Assembly: GCA_012295275.1 (NCBI GenBank)
Contig: CM022670.1
Location: 38,198,251 to 38,258,250 of the forward strand
From: Chrysomallon squamiferum
Lineage: Eukaryota; Mollusca; Gastropoda; Neomphalida; Peltospiridae
Reading direction: 5' to 3'
DNA: 60,000 nucleotides
Shown: positions 1-10,764 of the stretch, in pieces
Position numbering within the stretch: the stretch's first letter is position 1
Layout: every line of letters begins with the position of its first letter
The notes under the pieces: generated by a model
Databases searched by the model: none
What the model saw: only the letters and a program-made list of their open reading frames with translations
Told to the model about the DNA's origin: nothing
Translations under genes and position numbers: made by a program

Positions 1-8
1 TGTTGAAA

Positions 9-136
9 CAATCACTAGAAACAGTTTACAATATTCCTTTGAGTGTCTTCAGTCTCTTGTTTTTGTTTTGGGAGGGACTAAAACTAACAATCTCTAGAAA
101 CAATTTACGGTATTCCTCAAGAGTTTCTTCGGTCTC
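9..136. repeat. Two-copy 79-bp direct duplication
   Basis: A block beginning caatcactagaaac at 9 recurs as caatctctagaaac at 88. Both continue with a similar 'tattcctt/caa-gagt-tcttc-gtctc' run. The offset is 79 bp and the copies differ at about one base in six. The array may continue to the left beyond the window. Confidence 0.8.
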
Positions 137-404
137 CGTGCCTTCTTACTACAAAATGCTACACACAAGTTTGTCCAGCAACTCTGCGAGCTTGCGATAG
201 GGAAATAAAAATCAATGTTTCAGTGCAGAACTAGTCCTCCAACACAACTCTTAAATTGTGGCGACTTATGTGCATTATGTTCTAAATGGAATAATTCAGT
301 AAGTTATGTAGATTGGTTCATTGGCTTTTCACTGGTATGATGTAAACGGGACGCGCATGAGTATTAACAAGGAACGGTAATTAAAGGTTTTCATCACTCA
401 GCCA
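137..404. other. No gene or repeat recognised
   Basis: This is complex AT-rich sequence with a possible CCAAT motif (gccaatcag near 401). No usable open frame, RNA gene or tandem repeat was seen. Confidence 0.5.
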
Positions 405-1185
405 ATCAGAAGTACCCTGGTGAACTGTGGGTGCCAACGTTCTGGGTGTGGAATCATTAGCGGGGATTATCTCTGCAACTATTAACTCTTTTGCAGGCCA
501 CCAACACCATCACCACCACCAACACCACTGGTTTCTAGGCTGGAACAGTTTTGCTGAAAAATGAGTTGATCCTTCCTAGCTGAATTTTTAGTTATGACTG
601 TATAAAATTATTTTATTTTTTAGCAGGGGTACCTTTTGTCAACAGAAGATCATTTAGGTATATGAAAAGTCATTTAGGTATACACCTGTACAATGCAAAA
701 TTCCAGTGTAAAAAAAAAAGAAGAAATTAACTTAAATAAAAATCGTTAGAGTATAAAAGGTAATTCTTTACGTGCCAGAGTTCTAGATATAACTATATAA
801 TATGAAAAAAATAAAAAAATAAATTATCTCTTTCCTAGCTAAGTTGTGGTTATAATTGTATTTTTTCATTAGTTGAAGTAGTCTACAGGCCAATGTTCAG
901 GTGTGGAATCATACAGAGTGGATTATCACAGAACCTGTTAATGCTGTGCAAGCTAATGTTCTTGATACACCAGAATTATCAGTGAAAGAGAAAAATAAGA
1001 AAAATGTATCTCTTTCCACTCCAACTTTTAGTTATATCTGTATCTGTTTATTTGTCCAGAATATTTTAGAAGTAACCTGGTGAAATTCAAGCCAGTATGT
1101 TGGGTATAATATCACTGTTTATTATTATTATTATTATTATAAAAATACCTCTGTGCTAGCTTATTTTTAGCTGTAACAGTAATTA
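405..1185. repeat. Degenerate higher-order tandem repeat (two alternating blocks)
   Basis: Block Y (agaagtaacctggtgaa ... gccaatgttc-gggtgtggaatcat ... ggattatc) appears around 409-485, 886-945 and 1069-1116. Block X (ctttcctagctgaatttt.agttat.actgtat) appears around 571-604, 829-860, 1011-1048 and 1149-1183. The order is Y X X Y X Y X, with X to X spacings of about 182 and 136 bp. The copies are strongly diverged, which suggests an old array. A (CAC/CAT)-rich stretch lies at about 498-530 inside it. Confidence 0.6.
1119..1140. repeat. (TTA)n microsatellite
   Basis: About seven perfect TTA units lie inside the third block of the 405-1185 array. Confidence 0.95.
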
Positions 1186-1224
1186 ATATTATAATAATAT
1201 GACAGATTGGAAACATTTCCTTAA

Positions 1225-1500
1225 TTAACTAATAATATCATAACAGTTGGAGCTAGAAAGACATTTTAACATGATTATCATGTCTGCCATCTTGATTACA
1301 AGAATCTGTATTAATTAGCTAAAAGAACTGTACATCTTACAACTAACTTCCCAGTCAGATCTGAAGTGAAGCCATTACCAAGATACGATCTAACAACCTG
1401 CAGTCATTAAAACCATTGACTTAACCATTATCCCTTTTGATGTCAACTTGAGTGAGTTGAGAGCTTGCCAGAGACATCAAGAACCACTCAATTAATTCTC
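1225..1500. other. Complex-sequence island, candidate conserved non-coding element
   Basis: This stretch is free of simple repeats and holds several TAAT/ATTA homeodomain-type cores. It also holds a perfect 15-bp palindrome acatgat-t-atcatgt at 1269-1283. There is no supported open frame. A regulatory role is inference only. Confidence 0.3.
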
Positions 1501-1504
1501 CTCA

Positions 1505-1645
1505 TTAGGCTAATTCCCATTCCAACCTGTGCTCCTTTTTTTTTTTTAAATTTGGTGCATGAAAAGCCATGGTATGTGCTATGAGTCAGTTACATATAAA
1601 ACATCTCTCAATGGTAATGAGTAACAACAGTGGTTAAGAATTCCC
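1505..1645 (+). mobile_element. Decayed molluscan tRNA-related SINE, body only
   Basis: The sequence follows the recognised SINE order: cattccaacctgtgctcc, an inserted poly-T, ttggtgcatgaaaagccatggtatgtgctat, then acatataaaacatctctcaatggtaatgagta. The tRNA-like head is not clear. The T tract at about 1537-1548 interrupts the element. Confidence 0.65.
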
Positions 1646-1950
1646 TCTTTCGTATGATTATATTGCACACACAAAACCGTATGCCCGGCACCTAATAATC
1701 ATTACTGCGTAAAAGCCTTGAGGTGTCATTATATAAATACTCAAATATATAAATATTCATTCATTTTACTGATGTGGCTGGTGTGAGTACTGGGAGACAG
1801 TTTAATACGAGAAGGAGGCTCAGGGGTGGTGTGTGAGGTGTTACTGACAATTAGAAGCCAGTACATTAATTTGCGTTTCCAAGATGGTGTGGGTGAGTTG
1901 CTAACACCAGTAACCACAGAGTATGTATTTTCCTCTCTGAGTATCACTTA
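1646..1950. other. No gene recognised
   Basis: The only open frame here (minus strand, 1741-1947) has no recognisable motif and low-complexity codons. Nothing else was seen. Confidence 0.5.
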
Positions 1951-2166
1951 ACAATGGTCTCTGCAGATACATAACAATAAACAGTGGTCAAGATGTAAAT
2001 AACAATAAACACTGGTCAAGATGTAAATAATACTAAACAGTGGTCAAGATGTAAATAATACTAAACAGTGGTCAAGATGTAAATAACAATAAACAGTGGT
2101 CAAGATGTAAATAACAATAAACACTGGTCAAGATGTAAATAATAATAGACAGTGGTCAAAATGTTA
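1951..2166. repeat. 28-bp minisatellite
   Basis: Six full units start at 1981, 2009, 2037, 2065, 2093 and 2121, each exactly 28 bp (core ggtcaagatgtaaata). They are flanked by a partial unit at 2149-2166 and a decayed unit at 1951-1980. Units vary at acaGtgg/acaCtgg and at the tail (acaataa, tactaa, aatag). There are no indels between full units, so the array is probably young. Confidence 0.97.
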
Positions 2167-2283
2167 TTTCTTGTTAGGAATCATTGATTATCTGAATGTC
2201 TGAAGGTGTCATGAATTAATTCTTCTTGTTTTTTAAGGATCAGATCAGTTTGTATGAATTATACTTTTAAACCAGTAACTACA

Positions 2284-2284
<1 letters not shown>

Positions 2285-2323
<39 letters not shown>
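2285..2323. repeat. (TG)n microsatellite
   Basis: A perfect TG run of about 19 units. Confidence 0.98.
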
Positions 2324-2325
<2 letters not shown>

Positions 2326-3330
2326 CTTGTTTAAATCATTGATTATATATCTTAACTTTCAGGTGGGACAAATAGATAGCAAACAATGGTTGCAATATCA
2401 ATTCTGGGGGAGGAATCACAAAAATTTGAATGCCAGGAGTTGTCATGAATTGATAGGATTTTCTAACGATTAACTAAAAAGACTGAAAAGTCACGTTGAC
2501 ATTGGTGTGTGAAAACTTCAAAGAACTTCTTATCAGATATTTTAGTTCAAACCTTTCAGAAAAGAAAATCCAGCAGACCAAATAGACTTATTTTATCTGA
2601 CCTTTTGTAACCAGCTGAGGTTAAAATTCGTTTTTCCTGCCTTTTTATTTATTTTTATTTTTATTTTTTTACAGAATCAGTGATATGAAGTACAGCAGAT
2701 TACTTATTTCAATAACTTCTCTGAGAATTCGTGGTTCCGCCATCTTTATCAAAGGCTTTGGTACATGTCATTCTTTAAATGGAAAAAATGCTTTTAAAAG
2801 ATTTTTTTTTTTTTTTTTTTTTTCAAATTAAAAGTTACCCAATCAATGGCATGGGAAGTTTACTACTCAAAATATCAAAAAAAAATTCCATTCTACTCCC
2901 ACCAAAAGAAGAGTTTGATAAAAGATTACTGGTGTGTGACATGTGTATTATCTTTAACAGACAACAAAATACTGAAGGATTTGGATGATCAGTTCTACAT
3001 CCAGTGGTTGTGAAATTACGGTTCATCGGAGTTTGCCATGTTCTGCTTCTAACAAAATCTCGTCTTTGGGTTCATCATTAAGTGAATAATCAGAATATAT
3101 CAGTGATGTTATGTGAGTGTGAAGGGATCTGAAACAAGAGTGAATAAGCAGGTTTTGTTGTCAAGTGGATCTCTGTTTTGCTTTTTTTTTAATCTATTAT
3201 TTATTAATGTTATTGTTCAGTTTATTGATGGGTGTTGAGAATATTCGTTTTCATTCACTGAAGAAGAGATTATAGCCTTCTGGAAAAAAATATTATGAGA
3301 TAATCTACTCATATATATTAAAAAACTTTA
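2324..3330. other. No gene recognised; one long poly-T
   Basis: The sequence is AT-rich and complex, with a 22-base T tract at 2802-2823. The open frames on either strand around 2779-3026 cross or abut this tract and show no known motif. Confidence 0.5.
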
Positions 3331-3830
3331 CTTCTTTTCTTTTTTTCTTTTTCTTTTTTTTTTTTTTTTCTTTTCTTTTTTTTTATGTTGGATAGATCAT
3401 TCTTAAATAAAAACATAAAAAGGAAAAAGGAAAATCATAAAAAAAAGAGAAAAACATTAAAATATGGATTCTCTGAAAGAAATGGATACTCAAATGTGGA
3501 GCATATTTTTACTAATTAGTAATTTTAGCTGAATTTTTAATTTTTTATTTTTTTTTACTTTTTTCTGGTTCTATAAACATCATAGCTGAAGTTATTTATT
3601 CAGTTTCAAATGGTTTATTTACTTTTATTTAATACTCATATTGTATTTGTTCGAACAGCATTATTTTATTGGTGAAATATATAAAGATAGGATAGATCCA
3701 AGATGATGTTATTCTATTTGATTCACTTTTTTCTTTTCTTTTTTTCTTTCTTTCTTCAGATTTTATTTATTAATACATATATATATATCATTTTTTTTTT
3801 TTTAAATGATATTTCTTTATAACTTGACAA
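3331..3830. repeat. T-rich low-complexity block
   Basis: T/CTTT tracts lie at about 3330-3384, 3540-3560 and 3725-3760, and a short (AT)n near 3778-3789. No gene is visible. Confidence 0.85.
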
Positions 3831-3839
3831 ATATTTCAC

Positions 3840-4160
3840 ATACATCCAATTAACGTCTGAGCAAGCATGCCCAGGATGTCTGCAGACAACTGACACACTG
3901 ATATATGGATGTCCATTAATATACTTGTACACCATAGCTAAAATATGTTTCTGAAGATTCTGTTAACATCAGCTGCCACGTTGATGATGTGCAGAACTAA
4001 CAGAAGTGTTAACAACGATAATTAAACAAATACGAGACTAATTGCATCACAGTGGGCAGTGGGCTGGACAAGAATTGATTAGAATGATTGGACATGATGA
4101 CCAGTTGACACGAGAGAGAGTCAGCTCAGAACCTACTGTCAGGTCTCCAGGGAACAAAAC
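3840..4160. other. Complex-sequence island, candidate conserved non-coding element
   Basis: This is non-repetitive sequence of more balanced composition, with TAATTA/ATTAA cores and a 'gattagaatgattgg' stretch at about 4077. No open frame is supported. It may be regulatory; only cross-species alignment could show this. Confidence 0.3.
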
Positions 4161-4255
4161 AATTTTTATGTTTAATTTCATTACTCAGGATCATTGCATG
4201 TTTCTTGTCCTGTTTAGGTAGCTTTGGGTTGTGGATGGATCTCTCTCAACATTTT

Positions 4256-4690
4256 CTTTCTATTTTATTTCACTTCTCTCTCTCTCTCTGTTTCTATCTC
4301 TGTCCCAGTCTCTCTTTCATTCTCTCTCACATATCTTCTAAGTTGATTTTTTTCTCTTTAAAATTAAAACATACACACATATCTGTATCTCCAAACAGAC
4401 AAACATACCCCATAACAAGCACACACCCATCCAAACCCTCATATTACCCCCCACACATACACACCAATACAAATATACATCCATACCAACTCACTCACAC
4501 ATACACACCAGCACATGCACACACACACCCATACGTATCCCAACATACTCAGACATCCATCCATTCACACACACACACACACACCCTCACACCAACACAT
4601 CCCCAAAACATATCCAGACATACAACACTGTTTTCTCCCATTCTCAATCTTCTCTCTGTCTCAGCCCCTACTCCTCTCTCTTACTCATAA
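4256..4690. repeat. CT-rich then CA-rich low-complexity block
   Basis: CTCT runs at about 4274-4335 are followed by imperfect CA/CATA/CCA repeats at about 4367-4600. The 161-codon plus-strand frame over this block (4205-4690) is a translation of the repeat (S/L-rich then H/T/P-rich) and is not called as a gene. Confidence 0.9.
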
Positions 4691-5104
4691 TGACTCTCTT
4701 TCCTGTTCTTCTTGACAATACAACACAACTGAACTACAAACTTGTTTACCTCCACAGATTGAAAAAGAATTAAATCTGAATATGAACAGCTGTTTATTTT
4801 GAAAGATTTTCCTACTTGCAGTCAACATTATTAAAAACACACATGCAGCAGAGTTAGCCGAACGTGGCACTTGAAAGAGAAATAAAAGGAACGAAACTAA
4901 AGTTAAGTGCTGTGACATGGTAATCCTAAAGTAATAATAGCCTGGAAGTTTAAATCAATTAAATATTTCACTTCAATCCTCCTTCTAAATGTAATAAAAT
5001 ATTTGAAAATGTTTGCTTAACAACACAAGAAGCTGTTACCTAGGCCGATAAAGCAGCAAAATAAAAATTATGCAATTTTGTGAGTTGTTATTTGTATGTG
5101 TCAT
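4691..5104. other. No gene recognised
   Basis: AT-rich complex DNA. The minus-strand frame at 4685-4918 shows no recognisable domain. Confidence 0.5.
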
Positions 5105-5545
5105 TAGAATTGAGTTTTAATCTCACACAAAATTTGTGTTGTACGGTTAGAATGAGTTTTTTTAAATCTCACATAAACTGATGTTGTACGGTTCTGTACA
5201 ATTATGTGAGATGGTTGTTAGAATGAGTTTTTAAAATCTCACATAAACTGATGTTGTACGGTTCTGTACAATTACATAAGATGGTTGTTAGAAAGAGTTT
5301 TAATCTCACACAAACTAATGTTGTATGGTTTTGTACAATTATGTGAGATGGTTGTTAGAATGAGTTTTTTAAATCTCACACAAACTGATGTTGTACGGTT
5401 CTGTACAATTAACTATGTGAGATGGTTGTTTGAATGAGTTTTTTAAATCTCACACAAACTAATGTACAATTACGTGAGATGGTTGTTAGAATGAGTTTTT
5501 TTAAATCTCACACAAACTGATGCTGCACGGTTCTGTACACATCCT
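5105..5545. repeat. Hairpin-forming minisatellite, ~66-70-bp unit
   Basis: There are about seven units. A typical unit reads gttagaatgagttttttaaa, then atctcacacaaactgatg, then ttgtacggttctgtacaa, then ttatgtgagatggtt. Each intact unit holds two nested inverted repeats: an outer ATCTCACA / TGTGAGAT and an inner TTGTAC / GTACAA around a 6-base loop. The first unit (about 5105-5150) lacks the right arms, consistent with a deletion between two ggtt repeats. One unit (about 5275-5282) has a mutated right arm, cataag. Confidence 0.95.
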
Positions 5546-5800
5546 TCAATCACTAGCGATGGCTGGTTAGAACTGGAGTCAGCTAATTAACCATCAATGT
5601 ATTGATTGCAGGGAAGAACTGCTACATCAGTGGAAACTTGACTGAACTAACATTTCATCAATAGCTTGCCAATACTTGCCCATAATGCTATTAGTCACTA
5701 AGTGCATTCAGTAAATGGACCAATAAAGGCAATATGTTAACACAAGTCAGCAAACTGTGATTAAAAAACCATGGGTTATTAGGTTGCTGTTCTTTTTTTT
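5546..5800. other. Complex-sequence island, candidate conserved non-coding element
   Basis: This is non-repetitive, with agctaattaaccatcaatg and tattgattgcag (Hox/Pbx-like cores) near 5581-5612, a CCAAT motif near 5719, and no supported open frame. Regulatory function is inferred. Confidence 0.3.
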
Positions 5801-5884
5801 TCTTCAAAGTTTTGTTAGATAAGAACGTAGGCTTGGTTTTTGAAAAGTTAAATTCTTCGTAGAAATAAACTCTGAGTCACCCTT

Positions 5885-6720
5885 TAAATTTTATTTATTT
5901 ATTTATTTATATATTCATTATTGTTGTTGTTGTTATTATTATTACTACTACTACTATTATTATTATTATTATTATTATTTTATTATTATATTTATTGTTG
6001 TTGTTGTTGTTGTTGTTGTTGATGTTGCATTTGCCATGTTTATTCATAACATATTTTGGCTGTGATTCATATTTTGAAAAAACTGTTTATGACTTTTGAA
6101 ACAGGGAAGGTTTATTCATTAGATAATAAATAAAAAACTGATTTGTTCTTAAAAACACCAATAAAAGCAATACAAATTACAATAGCATCATCATCAACAT
6201 CAAATTAACAACAACATCAACAATAAAAACAAAACAAAAATAAAAATAAATAAAATAATAATAATAGAAATAATAGGAATACTAATAAAAGAAATAATAA
6301 CAGAAATAACAGAAATAGTGATGGTGGTAGTAGTAGTAGTAGTACAAATACAACAACAATAATAAAAGTAGAATTATTAATAAAAATAATAATAATTATG
6401 ATCATAAATGATGAAATCTTAAGTTTTAATATATATTTTTTATAATAGTTATAATTACTATCATTACTAGTCATCATTTCAAAGTTTTTCCAAATTGTAA
6501 TTAAGAAAACTTCATCATCATCATCATACAATAATTTACTTAAATTATAATTTTAAAAAGTAAAACATTATCATCATCATCATCATCATAATCATTATCA
6601 CTATGCAGAGCTACAATGTCATATTCAAAAAAAAATCTAATTAAAATAACAACACAGCATCAACATCGTCATCATCATCACCATCTTTACACACAAATAC
6701 AACTACTTTCCGTAAAAATT
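5885..6720. repeat. Trinucleotide/tetranucleotide-rich block
   Basis: (ATTT)n lies at about 5890-5912, followed by mixed (TTG)n, (ATT)n and (ACT)n to about 6025. ATA/GAA/GTA imperfect triplets follow at about 6180-6400, and (ATC)n at about 6513-6530, 6568-6592 and 6668-6682. The 104-codon minus-strand frame at 6217-6531 is a repeat translation. Confidence 0.9.
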
Positions 6721-6957
6721 CCAAGTGACACAACATCATAACAAGCTGAGGCGAGCTATTCACAGTTTTAAATACACACAGAAATGGTTTGAGACATTTA
6801 CTGTAACCATGGTGTCAGGTAACATTAAACAAATTTTTTTTTAAATGTTCACATAACACAAAAGTTGTTTTCTTCATTTCTTAATGGTGTAGCTCTTTTT
6901 GTTGTATCAGTCTTTACGCAAGTGACATTTTTCAAAGGCAGCCTCGTTTTATTATTT

Positions 6958-6995
<38 letters not shown>

Positions 6996-7233
6996 AATCA
7001 CAAAAAAGAAAATAAAAAGACATCAATTTTGTAAGCAATATTTAACACCTTGAAAGAGCAATGACCTGGAAAACCATCTGGGTCGTATTTCCCGAGCTTT
7101 TCATCAAATTAAAGTGATGTTAAAAAGTCGTATTATACAGAAAACTTTCATTATTCTGTGAACCTCCGGTCTGACTACCTAGCATTATCATCAACCCAGC
7201 CAGCTGAAATTTAAAACCAATGTAAATCATACA

Positions 7234-7234
<1 letters not shown>
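6721..7234. other. No gene recognised; T-to-A switch tract
   Basis: Complex AT-rich DNA contains a long T run turning directly into an A run at about 6959-6998, so that stretch can fold on itself. Nothing else was seen. Confidence 0.6.

Positions 7235-7281
<47 letters not shown>
7235..7281. repeat. (GT)n microsatellite
   Basis: A perfect GT run of about 22 units, preceded by acacac, giving a short ACAC/GTGT palindromic junction at about 7231-7240. Confidence 0.97.
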
Positions 7282-7282
<1 letters not shown>

Positions 7283-7621
7283 CTTTTCATACACAGGATG
7301 TGCAATAGTTTTCAGGCTTCAGCAGATGTCTGGGCTGGATCATTTCAAATCATGTAAGATTTATGGCAGTTTTTTTACATTAAGAAATCTTCTCAAACTG
7401 ACACACACCTGTTAGCGAGCTTTATGTTATATTTAACAGCTCTGAACATTTTCCTTATCACCTGTGAGATTCCAGGCATCCACTGGGTATTTGTTAATAC
7501 ATTTGTAACTGTTATCTTTTTCTTCTTATCAGTGATTTTAACAAAAAAACAACAAAAAATATATACATACACACACACAAACATGCATACTGATGTAAGA
7601 TATGCTATGATATTTTTCAAT
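7282..7621. other. No gene recognised
   Basis: Complex sequence. Overlapping frames on both strands (plus 7424-7642, minus 7393-7740) lack recognisable motifs and run into the adjacent repeats. Confidence 0.5.
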
Positions 7622-7691
7622 ATAAAAAATAAAATAAAATAAAAATAAATAAATAAATCAGAAAGTAAGTAAATACATACATACATGCATC

Positions 7692-7740
<49 letters not shown>

Positions 7741-7760
7741 TTACATACATACATACATTT
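7622..7760. repeat. Compound (AAAT)n-(TACA)n-(CA)n microsatellite
   Basis: AAAT-type units at about 7626-7660 are followed by TACA units, a perfect (CA)n at about 7696-7738, and TACA again to 7757. Confidence 0.96.
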
Positions 7761-7929
7761 AATAGTTAAACCTTTACTGCTTATAATATTCTGAAACAAC
7801 ACCTTTTTTCCTTTGGTTATCTACTTGTTTGTTTATGCATACATCCAAACACCTTTCAAAAGAGAAAATTTCAGATGATAATGAATGAGAATGTCATAGG
7901 TATTTTCTCTCTCTATCCATCAATTTATC

Positions 7930-7992
7930 TAACTATCACTTTCTCAAATGTTCTCTCTCTGTGTGTGTGTGTGAAAATCTGTTTATTTCTCT

Positions 7993-8035
<43 letters not shown>

Positions 8036-8075
8036 CACAAACACTTCAGTAGATTTATATATATATATATATACA
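7930..8075. repeat. Compound CT/GT/CA/TA microsatellite
   Basis: CTCTGTGTGTG at about 7951-7972, perfect (CA)n at about 7996-8033 and (TA)n at about 8057-8073. Confidence 0.95.
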
Positions 8076-8675
8076 CATTTGCAAACCTAGGTTTTTCATT
8101 TCTGCTGTCCACTGTCCATACTGTGTTGCTGAGGAAGACACAAACATGCTGTTTACACTGATACTGATCTTACTGCTGGCTATTGTGTCCAGTGTCCAGT
8201 CATGGTCAGTTAAACATTACTGGCTCAAAGTGTGAATATACCAGTACAGATTTATTGTTACTCAGATACATCGAAGCATTATTAGTGTCGTTTTTAGTAT
8301 ACATTTTGATATTTGTATTGTTTTATTTTTGCATTACTTTGTTTCATTTTTTCAATATTATTAATTATTGTTATTATATATTTTTTTTTTATTTTTTTAT
8401 AATAAAATGATTAAGATCAGATTTATAATTCAATTATGTAACCATGAAATTAATATTCTTTTTAAAAATAAATAAAATGAATTTTCTAAAAAAAAAATAA
8501 TAATTAATTAAATAAATAAAAAAAAAAAATGGAAAAAAAAAAAAAAAAAATGAAAAAGTTTGTTAATACCAATAAGATTACATAGATTTTAAAAACTTAC
8601 AAATGCCAATCTCTCAGTCAAAACAGCTTGTCAGGTTAAATTATTGAAAGACAAAACTTCATTCTTTTTTTTCTC

Positions 8676-8706
<31 letters not shown>

Positions 8707-8744
8707 TTAAGCACTTGACATTATATTTAAAAATATTATTGATA
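8076..8744. other. No gene; long A/T tracts
   Basis: The left part (8076-8280) is complex. From about 8290 the sequence is almost pure A/T, with poly-A at about 8519-8552 and poly-T at about 8667-8700. Confidence 0.7.
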
Positions 8745-9105
8745 ATTATCTACACGAGAAAAGCCGCCTAGCAGACCATTACAACAATAATCCACTCGTT
8801 TCAAGATGTGAGGCATGTCTTACTGGAATTAGCAATTTACCGATAACAAACAAATCAATGGGACAGAGAGAAATAAAAATAATATCAGCCCAGATTAGTT
8901 ATAGATAATAATCAGACAGGAGATCAAAATCAATAACAAATTCAAGTTACGGCATTATCAATATCGCTCGTAGAGATGTACGACTTGGAGTTCAATAACT
9001 GATAAAAGCGCATCACTGATTGGCTCGTAAGTTGTTCATCAACCAATCGTTATTCGTGATTTAAATTCGTTAAACCGGAGATACAGAAAGTATGATTTGT
9101 ATCTA
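8745..9105. other. Complex-sequence island, candidate conserved non-coding element
   Basis: The island lies between low-complexity blocks. It has a forward ATTGG (gattggctc near 9018) and a CCAAT (caaccaatcg near 9041) about 25 bp apart, plus GATA-type motifs (gataac, gataat). No frame is supported. It resembles an enhancer or promoter-proximal element in texture only. Confidence 0.3.
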
Positions 9106-9108
9106 CAG

Positions 9109-9279
9109 AGATGATGATGATGATGATAAAATAATGATAATGGTGGTTATGATATTGGCCATGATGGTAATGATAATAATAATTATATTTATATAATATT
9201 TTCAAACTGAATCTATTATTTATTTAACATCTAAATTTATATACTGTTTTTTTAGGGGTAACAAAAATGAAGTAACCAA

Positions 9280-9321
<42 letters not shown>

Positions 9322-9450
9322 TGTTTATTCTTCTTCTTCCTCTTTTTATATCTCAGTAGAATTTGTAAAGATTTGTTTTAAAAATTCACAAAAGAAATTA
9401 ATATCTCTGAAATAATGAAAAAAAAAAAAAAAAAAAAAAATATAATTATT
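9109..9450. repeat. Triplet repeats and poly-A
   Basis: (GAT)n at about 9110-9127, imperfect GATAAT/GGT units to about 9180, (TTA)n at about 9281-9320, TTC units at about 9329-9340 and poly-A at about 9418-9440. Confidence 0.92.
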
Positions 9451-9689
9451 TTATTTCCTAAACAAATAAAAGAAATTGATTGTTCACGGCAAATTTAATT
9501 TCAAATATCATTGGAATCAGTATCGTTTGTATTCATTCATCATAGTTCTTATTATTTTACTTTATTTTCAGCAAATGTATTTGTTTTTTTTAGATCGATA
9601 CAAGTTGTTCTGAAATCAAAATTAAAAATTAAAATGATTATAAATGCATAAATGCGTTTCCATATCACTGACGCAGAAACAACGTTGTT

Positions 9690-9912
9690 AAAATCATGAA
9701 AATTAATGTTATTTTAAGAAATTTTGTTTTATTCGCGAAATATTATTTTATGAAATGCTTCTTAATTCGTGAAGTATATATAAAATCAAAGTAATTCATG
9801 AAATGTTACTTTAAGAAATGCTAATCAATTTATAAAATATTATTTTATTTAAAAGTCTAGCAATTCACGAAATATATTATTTAATGAAAAGCTGTAGTTA
9901 ATTCGTGAATTT
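9690..9912. repeat. Decayed ~34-bp minisatellite
   Basis: The motif attCgtgaaatattattttat recurs with starts near 9732, 9765, 9794, 9827, 9863 and 9901 (variants attcgcg, attcgtg, attcatg, atttata, attcacg, attcgtg). Spacings are 29-38 bp. The intervening 'aagaaatgctaat' is also shared. Confidence 0.75.
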
Positions 9913-9928
9913 TTTTTTTTTTTTTTTT

Positions 9929-10250
9929 TCCGCAAGCGGCTGTGATACGCGCCGAAACAAACTTACTTAACACAGCGTATCACTGGAAAGTGTACGGTGT
10001 TATTGTAAGAACAAAACAACAAAGTATCAGGTCACGTTATCTAAGCTATAACTACGTGACACCAGAGCGAGCCTCGCAGTCAGTACATATAAACACAGTG
10101 TAAAACAATGATATCACTTTTCAAACTCGAGTATCGTGTTTCTGCGTAGGAAGAGAGTATTTGAAAAACAAAAACCTTAAAGACAAGTTACGACATTAAT
10201 GTGACGGTGTAATGTCAAATTCACAAAAGGAAGAAAATATTTTGTAAACA
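9929..10250. other. Complex island with two perfect inverted repeats and a TATA-like motif
   Basis: Directly after a poly-T come a ccgcaagcgg palindrome (9929-9938), then GTGATACGC at 9941-9949 pairing with GCGTATCAC at 9974-9982 (24-base loop), then GTCACGT at 10031-10037 pairing with ACGTGAC at 10054-10060. A tataaa lies near 10088. The sequence is CpG-bearing, unlike its surroundings. It could be a small structured RNA, a promoter region or a conserved element; no RNA family was recognised. Confidence 0.35.
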
Positions 10251-10254
10251 TATT

Positions 10255-10640
10255 TTTTATCTTTTTTTTTTTTTTTTTTTTTTAAATATGTTGTTTTGCT
10301 CTGATGGATGTAATAAAATAAACACATGTACGCATGCATTTAAAGTTGTACGTGAAAAAACACACACACACACACAATGTACGTGCAAATATGCACAGGT
10401 ACATATACACACACGTCATGTTATGAAAAAATCAATTTTGATATTAAAAATTATATATAAATATTTAATAGAACATGCCACTGATAATCAAAAAAAAAAA
10501 AAAAAAAAAAAAATGAAGCATAATAAATAAAATAAAATAAAGCCGAGTAAAACAAAACAATACAATACAAAAAAAATAAAAAAAAATAAAAAAAAATAAA
10601 ATGATACCCCGAAACAGAACTTAAACAACAACAAAAAATC
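10255..10640. repeat. Low-complexity block: poly-T, CA, poly-A, AAAT
   Basis: Poly-T at about 10262-10283, (CA)n at about 10360-10374, poly-A at about 10490-10513 and A-rich AAAATA units to about 10602. The open frames here are repeat-driven. Confidence 0.92.
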
Positions 10641-10764
10641 CCCAGTAAAAATCTTATAACCCCCCCTCCCAACAAACAACCGTCTCTCCATTGCCCTCTC
10701 TACCTCTCACAAACATCTACAACATTAATCCACATCTACAAAAATTAATCTGCATGCAGCAAAC

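Noticed and set aside
4205-4690. 161-codon plus-strand frame
   Set aside because: CT-rich and CA-rich low-complexity DNA accounts for it.
5105-5545. CRISPR-like array (regular repeats with dyad symmetry)
   Set aside because: Units are contiguous with no unique spacers, spacing varies, and the setting is a eukaryotic repeat-rich genome.
6959-6998. T-to-A switch as a terminator or hairpin
   Set aside because: Homopolymer switch in AT-rich eukaryotic DNA; no gene upstream to terminate.
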